Assembly (NCBI GenBank): GCA_026770615.1
Contig: MU631354.1
Coordinates: 412,447-422,898, forward strand
Direction of reading: 5' to 3'
DNA: 10,452 bases
Source of the DNA: Pavlovales sp. CCMP2436
Taxonomy: Eukaryota; Haptophyta; Pavlovophyceae; Pavlovales
Shown: positions 1 through 6,685 of the stretch, one piece after another
How the letters are laid out: each line of letters opens with the position of its first letter
Position numbering within the stretch: the stretch's first letter is position 1
Notes under the pieces: model-generated
Databases searched by the model: none
The model's input: only the letters and a program-made list of their open reading frames with translations
What the model was told of the DNA's origin: nothing
Program-made: the position numbers and the translations under genes

Positions 1-433
1 CGGTGTTGAGCTTGGCCTCGATCGGGCCGATGCTGGCGTTCGGGCCGTTTAGGTGGGGGCCGGGTAGTGCGAGGCCGAATACCCTGTCCTGGTCACGAGC
101 TTTCCTGAGATACTCGGCCTCGAGGGGCTTTGCCCGGCGCGCGACGCCGGGGGAGAGGGCTATATATATATAGGATACACTGAGGCGGTGTCTCGCCCCA
201 CGCAGCGACGTAGTCCACATTGCACCGCAGGGCAGTGTATGTAATCGGGAGGCCAGAATGTTGCAATCCCGAAGCACGCCCGCATATGCCAGCTGCAGAG
301 ATGCTAGGTCGTTGGGCTGAGGGCTATCAAATGGTTGGTAGCACTGCGTCCGGGATCCGGAGCATCCGGCTTCGAATGCTTCGGCGGTGGCGCAGGTGCT
401 GCGTTCGCCTTGGCGTTCGGGCATCGATTTCAT
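1..433 (-). CDS. Unrecognised protein, partial (runs off the left edge)
   Basis: The minus strand is free of stops from 547 down to position 1 (182 codons); an in-frame TAA lies at 548-550. The first ATG in frame is at 433 (context KKMKSMPERQ), with a second at 424. Codons are mostly G/C-ending, most clearly in the last 60 codons (about 180 to 1), where a stretch beginning KPLEAEYLRKARDQDR and continuing FGLALPGPHLNGPNAS looks like ordinary globular protein. I do not recognise the family. The middle part, where a (TA)6 tract is translated as YIYI, looks less protein-like, so the real exon could begin near 165 after the AG that follows that tract. No membrane segment is visible. It is divergent from the beta-helix gene, so the 434-1335 stretch could serve both. 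It could also be part of a transposable element. The reading frame is certain; that it is a gene is inference. Confidence 0.45.
   Translation of the reverse strand, partial: MKSMPERQGERSTCATAEAFEAGCSGSRTQCYQPFDSPQPNDLASLQLAYAGVLRDCNILASRLHTLPCGAMWTTSLRGARHRLSVSYIYIALSPGVARRAKPLEAEYLRKARDQDRVFGLALPGPHLNGPNASIGPIEAKLNT
171..182. repeat. (TA)6 dinucleotide tract
   Basis: Perfect TA repeat of 12 bp inside the minus-strand open frame. Read as coding it gives Tyr-Ile-Tyr-Ile. Read as the end of an intron on the minus strand, it leads into an AG dinucleotide, so it may mark an exon edge. Confidence 0.8.
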
Positions 434-549
434 CTTCTTGTCGGAAAGCTCGTGCGGCTTCTTAGCTGCTGCACGTGCGAGTGGTGCTGCTGTGTTGGCT
501 TGAGCCCGAACTGCGACTCCATGTGCAGCGTGCCACTGGCATCTGTTTT

Positions 550-962
550 AGGCTTATTTCAATCGGTGTCGATCGTTTGACTAAGCTGCTCCCCTGGCGC
601 ATATTCGTAATTATACAGAGTTACGGAACTGGCTTGGCTGCATGTGCCACCGCTACAGCCATCGACGCCGGCCGCCACGGATCTTGGGTCCAATGCTGCC
701 AATTGACAGCGCTCGATCCGAAGAATCCCGGACTTGTTCGATGAATGCCGATGTACAGCACGCTGCTACAGTGTATCGTCCAGCCTGCTCGCGGGACTTG
801 GCACCGCATTCAGGTGCATCGCAAAGGGATTGCATCCTCTCATATCACTCACTGACAGGCGGCGCGTCGTGGGCTGCGTCGTCGTGTGGCTACCCGTCGA
901 GCACACACAGAGTGTAGCCATCTTCATCAAAGCGGATTGCTGCTCAGGGGGGTTGAGCGCCC
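550..962. other. Intergenic stretch, no supported gene
   Basis: No frame here has convincing length plus codon bias. A 53-codon minus-strand frame (927 to 766, starting MKMATLCVC) could be an upstream exon of the minus-strand gene at 1-433, but it has no clear donor and no recognisable protein signature. Confidence 0.5.
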
Positions 963-1018
963 CCTCCCACTGCAGATTTCATGAAAGCCACCTCCCACTG
1001 CAGATTTCATGAAAGCCA
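963..1018. repeat. 28-bp perfect tandem duplication
   Basis: Two identical 28-bp units, 963-990 and 991-1018, each starting CCTCCCACTGCAGATTTCAT, followed by a third start (CCTCCC, 1019-1024). There is no mismatch between units, so the duplication is recent or maintained. It lies about 320 bp upstream of the beta-helix start codon. Confidence 0.95.
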
Positions 1019-1123
1019 CCTCCCTTTACGCCTGGTCATTTGCGGGTGTGTTGAAGAGTCATACTAACTAACTAACTTGGCTGCATTGAATTTTTTTCGC
1101 TCGTTCGACCTCTGGGCTCTCAT

Positions 1124-1147
1124 CGACGTCAGTTCAAAACGACGTCA
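1124..1147. promoter_or_regulatory. Paired CGACGTCA (CRE/ACGT-core) sites
   Basis: CGACGTCA occurs at 1124-1131 and again at 1140-1147, in the same orientation with an 8-bp spacer. ACGT-core octamers of this type are known targets of bZIP factors. The pair sits about 190-210 bp upstream of the beta-helix ATG, in the gap between two divergent open frames. A regulatory role is inference. Confidence 0.35.
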
Positions 1148-1335
1148 CTTTCGCAAGTGAAACCGCCGTGCCCCGCAGGCGCAGGTAGCTTTACCTTCAG
1201 CTTCACCTATGCGCTCAAGCCGAAGTTATTCTGCTGGCATTCGTACACTCTATGGAGCCTCCTGGGCCGAGATGCGAGCGGCCGGGCTGATACAAACCTT
1301 AAAACGGGGCGCACGCGTGCAAGTAAGTAACGTCC

Positions 1336-3669
1336 ATGGAGGCCGAAGTTCGGCTCATCACGCTCGCTGCCGTGGAGCCCCTGTCGGAGAGCGCCCGGCT
1401 TATCGCGCAGATCGCTGGGCCGGAGCCGGAGCCGCCGCCAGTGGACCAGACCGTCGCACGACCCCGCCTGCACGTGCCCTCGAGACGGTGCCCGACGATC
1501 GGCGCGGCATTGCGCTTGGCGAACTCTGGCGACGAGATCCTCATAGCGCCTGGCGTGTACTCCGAGAGCCTCACACTCAACAAGCCTGTCGTGCTGATCG
1601 CGGACGTCCCGAGGGAGGGCGCGGCAGAGGTCAAGATCGCCTCACTTTCGGTCACTGCCAACGCGAGCGAGGTGCTCGCCGACAAGGCAGACGCGGAGCA
1701 CGGCACATCGCTGATGACAGTGCATGTGCACAACATCACGCTGAGTGGCCGCCCTGGGGCGGCCACGGTCGAACTGCTGCACTGCCGGCTGCTGTTGACT
1801 GGCTGTAAGGTGGCTTGCAGGCCGGACGCATCGGAGGGCACGTGCGTGCGCCTTGGCCGCGGATGCCAGGCTAACTTCGCGGGATGTGAGTTCACAGGGG
1901 GCGCCTACGGGGTGATCGCGCTGGGCTACGCCTCGCTCGACGGCTGCAGCTTCACCGGCTTCACACGCGCCGCCGTTGACATGCGCGAGGGCGCGCGCGG
2001 GCTGCTCAAGCGGTGCAAGCTGCAAGACGGCGGCGGCGCGGGCGCGCGCGCGTCGCAGGGTGCCGAGTTGTGGATCGCGGACTGCAGCTTCGGCGGCCAC
2101 GCGATGGCGGCCGTCGAGCTCAACCGCGTGAGCCGCGCCTCCGTGGTCGGCTGCACTTTCATGCAGAGCGCAGGTGCGGGCGTGGTGCTCACCGAGTGCA
2201 GCTCTGTTCGCGTGGCGCAGAACGCCTTCGAGGCGATTCGCACGGCGGCCATCCAGGTGCACGCGCACGCGGGCGAGGCGCCGTTGAGGAGCGCCGCAGC
2301 CGCGGAGGCCGCGCTCGCCGGCGCACCGCCGCCACCGCCGCCGCTACCCGAGCCCGCGCTGCCGCCCACGTCTGACCTCGAGGCACGGATGGCCGAGGGG
2401 GAGGTGGGGGAGGAGGGGGAGGAAGGAGGCGACTCCTCGGACGACGCACGTGTGACACGCGGCCCGCTCATCGAGCGCAACGCGCTGCGCAGCTGCACCG
2501 TCGGCATCCTCTGCTCCGGCGCGGGCGTGCTGCAGCCGAGGGTGCGCAGCAACACGCTAAGCCGCTGCGAGCTGGCCGGCCTCGAGCTCGCGCGCGGTTC
2601 TGAGGCCGTGGCGGAGGCGAACGCGGTGGCGGAGAGCGCGCAGGTGGGCATACTCGTCACCACCAACGCGCAGCCGCTGCTGCTTGCCAACTGTGTGCGC
2701 AGCAGCGGGCAGGCAGGCCTCGAGGTGAGCGAGGGCGCCGTCTGCTCGGCGCTGCGCTGCGAGCTCTCCGCCAACCGCGGGCACGGCGCGCTCGTGCGCG
2801 GGGCCGGCTCGCGCCTCTTCCTGCGCCGCTCGAAGCTCTGCGGCAACCGGCTGGCGGGCGTGCTCATCTTCGACCGAGCTGCGGCCACTGTCTCGGGGTG
2901 CGACCTGTGCGACGGGCACGCGGCGGGAATCGAGGTGGGCGCGGGGTGCTCAGCCGTGCTGCTGCGCAACGCGGTGCGCGGCAACGGGCTCGGCGCCTCC
3001 GCCCAGTTCCGGGGGCGGCACAAGGTCTTTTCCGACGCAAGCGCCGCCGGCATCACCATCCGCGCGGCCGCCACGCCCGTCGTCGAGCGCAACGTGCTCG
3101 CGCGCAACGCGGGCGCTGGCGTCTACGCGGACCACGGCGCGGGCGGGCGCGTGGCGCACAACGAGTTTGCGCGCAACGCCTTCGACGTGGTGAAGCTGCG
3201 CCCCGGCGCGCTCACGCTCGTCGAGGGGAACGTGGAGCTTGAGCTCGAGCTCGGCGACGAGGGCCCATCACAGGCGGCTACCGCGGGCGCGGGTGCGGGC
3301 GGCGCGCGGGCCGGCCGCACCTCCGCCGCGCCGCTGGCGCAGGTGGCGGCGAGGCCGCTTGCCTACGAAGCGCTCGCCGCCTCGTCACGCGCACGCGTGG
3401 CCCTGCGCGCCGAGCCCGTGGGTGCGATTGTCGAGGCAGGCGTGCGCGTGCCGTTCGACTGGACCTACAAGGCGTCCCACCCCTCTGACACGACGCTGCA
3501 CTCGCGTGCAGCCGACGTGCGCGAGAAGTACGAGACGCTCAAGCGCGACAAGGAGGTGGCTTGGCTGCTCAACCTGGCACCCGAGCGAGGCGCCGGCGCG
3601 GGGCCGCTCGCGCCCGGGACCTCCGCCGCCAAGTTCACCGCGGGCAGCGAGGCGTGCTCTGTGCAATGA
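1336..3669 (+). CDS. Right-handed parallel beta-helix repeat protein (pectin-lyase fold; FBXO11/SHCBP1-like)
   Basis: Uninterrupted 777-codon frame with strong GC3. The ATG at 1336 is preceded in frame by TAA at 1324-1326. Residues 1-50 are charged and Pro/Glu-rich. Residues 53-80 (PTIGAAL...GDEILIAPGVYSE) are the classic opening of pectin-lyase-fold proteins. From about 130 to 312 and 373 to 632 runs a ladder of coils of about 22 residues, of the form CxFxxxxxAGVxLxxxSxVxVxxN, with Cys or Asn at the turns. Between the halves, 313-372 is an Ala/Pro-rich loop with six consecutive prolines followed by an acidic run (354-370). The C-terminus has a Gly/Ala linker, then a conserved-looking block from 706 (PFDWTYK) with a charged helix, DVREKYETLKRDKEV. 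There is no F-box, signal peptide or membrane segment. In animals such helices serve ubiquitin-ligase substrate or RNA/protein binding, while in bacteria they often bind carbohydrate. The fold is confident; function and partner are unknown. Confidence 0.85.
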   Translation: MEAEVRLITLAAVEPLSESARLIAQIAGPEPEPPPVDQTVARPRLHVPSRRCPTIGAALRLANSGDEILIAPGVYSESLTLNKPVVLIADVPREGAAEVKIASLSVTANASEVLADKADAEHGTSLMTVHVHNITLSGRPGAATVELLHCRLLLTGCKVACRPDASEGTCVRLGRGCQANFAGCEFTGGAYGVIALGYASLDGCSFTGFTRAAVDMREGARGLLKRCKLQDGGGAGARASQGAELWIADCSFGGHAMAAVELNRVSRASVVGCTFMQSAGAGVVLTECSSVRVAQNAFEAIRTAAIQVHAHAGEAPLRSAAAAEAALAGAPPPPPPLPEPALPPTSDLEARMAEGEVGEEGEEGGDSSDDARVTRGPLIERNALRSCTVGILCSGAGVLQPRVRSNTLSRCELAGLELARGSEAVAEANAVAESAQVGILVTTNAQPLLLANCVRSSGQAGLEVSEGAVCSALRCELSANRGHGALVRGAGSRLFLRRSKLCGNRLAGVLIFDRAAATVSGCDLCDGHAAGIEVGAGCSAVLLRNAVRGNGLGASAQFRGRHKVFSDASAAGITIRAAATPVVERNVLARNAGAGVYADHGAGGRVAHNEFARNAFDVVKLRPGALTLVEGNVELELELGDEGPSQAATAGAGAGGARAGRTSAAPLAQVAARPLAYEALAASSRARVALRAEPVGAIVEAGVRVPFDWTYKASHPSDTTLHSRAADVREKYETLKRDKEVAWLLNLAPERGAGAGPLAPGTSAAKFTAGSEACSVQ

Positions 3670-3718
3670 AGAACCCCCTCCTCGCGGGGCTGCCCGCTGC
3701 TGTCGATGATGCTGATTG

Positions 3719-3875
3719 ATATATACTGATAGGGATTCAAGCTGGCGTCTGACTGTTCTGAATGTTTTGCTGGTCTGAGCGCTGCGTCGCCCATTGCCTG
3801 CTGCGTGCCTTAGTCGGCTGCGCTGGCTTGGGCGCCACCGCGCGTGCCGATGGATCTCCGGTAGTGTGCCCGGGC
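3719..3875 (+). repeat. Dispersed copy of the 169-bp repeat family, in the 3' flank of the beta-helix gene
   Basis: Starting 50 bp after the beta-helix stop codon, about 157 bp match the units at 6933-7368, from the TGATAGGGATTCAAGCTGG start through to GTGTGCCCGGGC. Differences are few, for example GCGCCACC for GCGTCACC. The match stops in the middle of the terminal palindrome. It would be part of the 3' UTR of the beta-helix transcript, and its reverse complement supplies the last codons of the minus-strand frame at 3810-4076. Confidence 0.9.
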
Positions 3876-4076
3876 AAGGGCGTTTAGGGAGATGATCTGC
3901 TGGTTGCTGTTTGTCGTGGTGTTCCCAAGCTTGGCAGCGATCGGGGCCAGCGCGCTCAAGCGCGCGAGCAGCAGCTGCGCATGGCCGCGTGCCGCGATCG
4001 TACCGATCGTGTCGATGAGTTGCTTCTTGATGCGCGCGGCCGCCTCCATCGGACTCACGCCCATCAGCGCGTACAT
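3810..4076 (-). CDS. Small unrecognised protein or exon, C-terminal part repeat-derived
   Basis: An 88-codon frame from ATG at 4076 to TAA at 3810. About 65 codons (MYALMGVSPMEAAARIKK, then a helical stretch with LLLARLSALAPIAAKLGN) are strongly GC3-biased and look like true coding sequence for alpha-helix. The remainder is the reverse complement of the 169-bp dispersed repeat. The base triplet before the ATG is an in-frame TAG preceded by a pyrimidine/AT stretch (CTTATTAG), which would also serve as a 3' splice site. It may therefore be an internal or terminal exon of a longer minus-strand gene whose 5' part I cannot find. No family recognised. It converges on the beta-helix gene, 141 bp apart. 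Pseudogene fragment is a reasonable alternative. Confidence 0.45.
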   Translation of the reverse strand: MYALMGVSPMEAAARIKKQLIDTIGTIAARGHAQLLLARLSALAPIAAKLGNTTTNSNQQIISLNALARAHYRRSIGTRGGAQASAAD

Positions 4077-4282
4077 CTAATAAGGACCGACTAGTTGGGA
4101 TTATTAGCACAGGGCTTAATGCACTCACTCTGACTAGGCTTAAGTAAGAGTTGGTCCGATGGTACCTATAACTATTTCATCGTCGTTCCGGGTTATTGGT
4201 ACCGGGCTATTAGTAATATTAACTAATTATAGTTCGCAGGGATTCATTTGGTTCGAGGATATATAGGGCCAGTGGTACATAC

Positions 4283-4702
4283 GGGTCGAAATCCGAATTA
4301 GTGGCCAGTCCGGGGGGAAATCGCGAAAAAATCCGGTGAAAATCCTCCGGAGCAACTCAGGAACCGGCGGGGGTGCACAAAAGTTAGTTGCAGATTCGTG
4401 AATGGGGCGGCGCCCCATTTACATATCTGCAACTAACTTTTGTGCACCTCTTCGGGAACCACGACTTTCTTTTCGCTTCCGAACGCTGAAAATCGGAAAT
4501 GTTAGTTACCTTTGGTATGTTGTTGACCCTAGAGGCACCTGAGAGGCACACGCGGTGGGCTCCGACCGTCGAGGAGGGCTTTATTTGACATCAGCTATCG
4601 ACACCTAGCGCGCAGGGGTAACCAATGTCTACTTCTTCGTCCCGGTCACCACTTTTCCCCCTCCCCAGTGCGGAATCGCGCCACTAATTCGGATTTCGAC
4701 CC
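4283..4702. mobile_element. Non-autonomous TIR element (MITE-like), about 420 bp
   Basis: A perfect 23-bp terminal inverted repeat: 4283-4305, beginning GGGTCGAAATCCGAATTAG, is the reverse complement of 4680-4702. The next 15-20 bp inward are also loosely complementary (CAGTCCGGGGGGAAA against the reverse complement of TTTTCCCCCTCCCCAGTG). Both ends are flanked by ATAC (4279-4282 and 4703-4706), compatible with a 4-bp duplication or with a TA duplication if the element starts one base inside the flanking TA. It contains no coding frame of useful length. A 77-nt hairpin lies inside. The superfamily cannot be set from the sequence; a TA duplication would suggest Tc1/mariner. Confidence 0.75.
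4372..4448. repeat. 77-nt near-perfect hairpin inside the TIR element
   Basis: The 23-nt arms 4372-4394 (GGTGCACAAAAGTTAGTTGC...) and 4426-4448 are exact reverse complements. Inside them, AATGGGGCG (4401-4409) pairs with CGCCCCATT around a single central base at 4410. Only about six positions per arm in between (4395-4400 with 4420-4425) pair imperfectly. This could be a palindromic core of the element, a nested smaller foldback, or the source of a double-stranded RNA. Confidence 0.9.
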
Positions 4703-4710
4703 ATACATAT

Positions 4711-4776
4711 TATTATTAGCGGCTCCGCATGGTTCAACCTAGGTGGTGTTCGCTCACTGACTTGGTCGACGTTAGT
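4711..4776 (-). repeat. Dispersed repeat module, inverted copy
   Basis: The reverse complement of this stretch (TAACGTCGACCAAGTCAGTG, then AACACCACCT.. TTGAACCATGCGGAGCCGCTAAT) aligns with 6287-6340 and 6871-6930. It lies 9 bp from the right end of the TIR element. That element may therefore have inserted into or beside an older copy of the family. Confidence 0.8.
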
Positions 4777-5412
4777 GTTGGGTTCGCCGATCTGGTCCTT
4801 CTCTCGACTAGTCCTTGCAGCGCTAGTCGGATCCCGAGCCTCGGGAAGCAGGTCGAAGTAAGTCTTAACATCCTACATTTACAGGAAGGAAACTGAAGGC
4901 ATGAGCCCCAAAATCCCGACGTAACAGTCTGAATCCGGCTCTGCGCCCGGACTGGTTATCAACCACTGATAGTCCAGTCAGTGTCTGCGGCCAGACCAGC
5001 ACCACGCTGGATCCGTAGCCTGACACCCCCCCACGGCCTCAGCTCTTAGACATTAGTCCTGGCAGCAGGAATGGTGGGTGAGGTGCTCCGAGTTGTCCTA
5101 GTGGTTTAGAGCTATACTTATAGTGAGCTACGCAACCTTCTGTGACATTGGGTCAGTTTGTGGGGTTAGTTCTAGTGGGTAGAAACACGGACGGAATGGA
5201 CCAATATCCATGGATGATCTCGTGATGCTCTGACACTAATATTACCTACGGCTTGACGGCTTGCTAGAGGAGAACTACCATGCATGCCGAGGTCGTAGGC
5301 GGGTGAGCTCTCCGCGTTCATGCCGCGCTGTCTTCCGTTGCACCCTGGGATGTGGGTGGTGTTACTCGTGTTAGATTCTGTATCCCTGGGGTTAGTTAGT
5401 GCACCGCGGGGA
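4777..5412. other. Intergenic stretch without recognisable gene
   Basis: No frame with coding-like codon use. A 130-codon minus-strand frame (5564-5172) shows no third-position bias and overlaps repeat sequence. No tRNA-like fold was found by eye. GGGGTTAGTT occurs at 5162-5171 and again at 5387-5396. Confidence 0.5.
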
Positions 5413-5469
5413 TGTGCTCGGTACAGTTGCCCGCGCTCAGGGGGAGGTGGGGCTACCCCGGTATCACTG
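5413..5469 (+). repeat. Dispersed segment shared (inverted) with the C-S lyase upstream region
   Basis: TGTGCTCGGTACAGTTGCC, then GGGGGAGGTGGGGC and, after a short variable part, ATCACTG. The same order of blocks is found in the reverse complement of 8039-8090. The spacing differs by only a few bases. Confidence 0.8.
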
Positions 5470-5510
5470 ATTTTTTGTCTGCCCGAGGTGTGTCCTACCC
5501 CGGGTATCAC
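5445..5510 (+). repeat. Two AGGTG...TATCAC modules
   Basis: AGGTGGGGCTACCCCGGTATCAC at 5445-5467 and AGGTGTGTCCTACC..TATCAC at 5486-5510 share a start AGGTG, a middle CTACCCCGG and an end TATCAC. They resemble the three AGGTGGGGTTATCAC motifs upstream of the C-S lyase gene, with an insert of several bases in the middle. Confidence 0.6.
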
Positions 5511-5819
5511 CGTTGGGCTCCGTCGGGCTCCGTGCCCCAGGTGCGGGCTAGCACCCCACTTCACGCCTGGGGTAGCAGTTAATTACTAATACATAACTTA
5601 ATTTATTAAAATAATCATTAAATAGGGTTAGTAAAATAGTACGACTGTTGATCGTCTTGTCTCCAGCGGGGCTGCTCTCCGCTGTCCATCTCAGTGGGTT
5701 GCTGGTGATTGGTGAAGCTATATGAACCTTCCGCCATCGTAGCCCCGCTGCTCCCTGTGCTGCGCGAGCGTGCAGCTGCAACTGCGCCCCCCGAGGGGGG
5801 CGCTGCCTGGCTCGCCACC
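5511..5819. other. Intergenic stretch, AT-rich core
   Basis: It contains an AT-rich part (5580-5640) and nothing else I can name. The frame of the plus-strand gene candidate at 5820 is open back to about 5709 but has no ATG there. A minus-strand frame (6166-5618) spans part of this stretch but starts only at GTG. Confidence 0.5.
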
Positions 5820-6290
5820 ATGATGGTGCTCTTCGCCACCATGCTATTGCTTCTGTCACGTGCTGTAACGGGCGCTGTTTCGCGCGGTGGCGAGCAGCAC
5901 GCGGAGACGCCGCTCAAGGCTACCAAGGCTACGACGACGTTGCTGCTTCCTGCGGCCACCGCAGTGTGCGCGCTCGCAGCGGCGCGATGCTGTCCACTTG
6001 AGGTACTCGCTGGCACCTCTCGACCACCCGTCTCGCTCGGGTCCTCAAGTGGATGTGCGTCGGGCGCTGCGGTAGGCGCTGCTTCGCGCGGCGGCGGGCC
6101 GCACACGGAGACGCCGCTCAAGGCTACCAAGGCTACGAAGACGATGCTGCTCCTTGCGGCCGCCACGGCGGGCTACGGCGGCCGAGGCGCGGCCGAGGCG
6201 GGGCGTGGGGGCCGGGGCGCACACACTCACACCCTTTGGTGTGAGTGCTGGTGCATGAGAGTTTGGGTCGATCGCTCGACCTCAGCCTGA
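5820..6290 (+). CDS. Possible small secreted or membrane-anchored protein with an internal duplication
   Basis: 156 codons from an ATG in an ideal eukaryotic start context (GCCACCATGATGG) to TGA at 6288-6290. The N-terminus MMVLFATMLLLLSRAVTG is hydrophobic and could be a signal peptide or anchor. The body holds two diverged copies of a block of about 32 residues containing ETPLKATKATxT followed by LLL and AAAT. Composition is Ala/Gly/Arg/Thr-rich and no domain is recognised. The opposite strand is also open (6166-5618), but only from GTG. Substitutions between the two duplicated blocks are mostly non-synonymous on either strand, so they do not show selection. It may be a decayed or non-coding segment. 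Confidence 0.3.
   Translation: MMVLFATMLLLLSRAVTGAVSRGGEQHAETPLKATKATTTLLLPAATAVCALAAARCCPLEVLAGTSRPPVSLGSSSGCASGAAVGAASRGGGPHTETPLKATKATKTMLLLAAATAGYGGRGAAEAGRGGRGAHTHTLWCECWCMRVWVDRSTSA
5870..6170 (+). repeat. Duplicated block of about 95 bp, spacing about 206 bp
   Basis: 5870-5961 and 6076-6170 align nearly throughout. The identical core GGAGACGCCGCTCAAGGCTA continues for 10 more bases in both. Differences are scattered single bases. It produces the internal repeat of the candidate protein. Confidence 0.9.
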
Positions 6291-6393
6291 CGTCGACCAA
6301 GCCAGTGACTGAACAACATGTTGAACTATGCTGAGCCGCTAATATATTTATGATAGGGATTCAAGCTGGCGTCTGACTGTTCTGAATGTTGTG
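6287..6393 (+). repeat. Dispersed repeat copy A
   Basis: CTGACGTCGACCAAGCCAGT... then TTGAACTATGCTGAGCCGCTAAT and TGATAGGGATTCAAGCTGGC.. to GAATGTTGTG. It aligns with 6877-6985, so the family's full 5' end reaches at least to CTGACGTC. It breaks off after GTTGTG, where the tandem units continue with CTGGTCTGAG. A short direct repeat, TGCCGCTAA (6392-6400 and 6401-6409), sits at the break. Confidence 0.9.
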
Positions 6394-6405
6394 CCGCTAA
6401 TGCCG

Positions 6406-6441
6406 CTAATATATTAATGTAGGGGGGTTCGGGCTGGCGGT
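6406..6441 (+). repeat. Degenerate copy of the repeat 5' module
   Basis: CTAATATATTAATGTAGGGG followed by GGTTCGGGCTGGCGG matches CTAATATATTTATGATAGGG, ATTCAAGCTGGCG of copy A at most positions. It directly follows copy A. Confidence 0.55.
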
Positions 6442-6466
6442 ACGTTTCAAGTTCAAGTCAGGCTGA

Positions 6467-6685
6467 TCTAAGCGCTCCGACGCAGGCTCCTACGCGCTAC
6501 GCCGAAGTGGGGAGCTGGTAGAAGTGGTAAATGATGAGGAAGCCGAAAACAAAGCGCTGGAGTCGCTGCGCAACGCGGGGCCGCCCGACAGTGCGCGAGC
6601 AAGCGAGTCCATTGGTGATCCTAGCGGTGACGTATCGCTGGGAAGCGATGAGGTTTTGAAATATATACATGTATTCGTAGTATAA
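6467..6685 (+). pseudogene. Coding-like fragment without a start codon (possible terminal exon or gene remnant)
   Basis: A stop-to-stop frame of 72 codons (TGA at 6464-6466, TAA at 6683-6685) reading SGELVEVVNDEEAENKALES and later ASESIGDPSGDVSLGSDEV. It has an acidic, protein-like composition and no ATG. An AG at 6486-6487 (GACGCAG) could be a 3' splice site, which would make this the last exon of a plus-strand gene. It could equally be a relic left among repeats. No family recognised. Confidence 0.3.

Noticed and set aside
766..927. 53-codon minus-strand frame beginning MKMATLCVC as a first exon of the edge gene
   Set aside because: No donor I could join in phase to the frame at 433-1, and no recognisable signal or domain.
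1926..3107. 393-codon minus-strand frame opposite the beta-helix gene (and other long antisense frames in 1299-3320)
   Set aside because: Low-complexity Ser/Ala/Pro/Arg translations typical of the reverse of a GC-rich coding frame; the plus strand has a clear protein fold.
4858..4884. GTAAGT...TTTACAG as a mini-intron
   Set aside because: Only 27 bp, with no coding sequence on either side.
5172..5564. 130-codon minus-strand frame
   Set aside because: No third-position bias, and part of it is the repeat segment shared with the lyase promoter.
5618..5632. GGGTTAG as telomeric repeat
   Set aside because: A single copy only, no tandem run.
5618..6166. 182-codon minus-strand frame whose N-terminus looks like a signal peptide
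   Set aside because: It starts at GTG directly after a stop, with no ATG near the apparent signal peptide; the plus strand has an ATG in an ideal context. Not excluded as part of a spliced gene.
6450..6459. GTTCAAGTC as a pol III B box (tRNA or SINE)
   Set aside because: No A box at the right distance and no cloverleaf fold around it.
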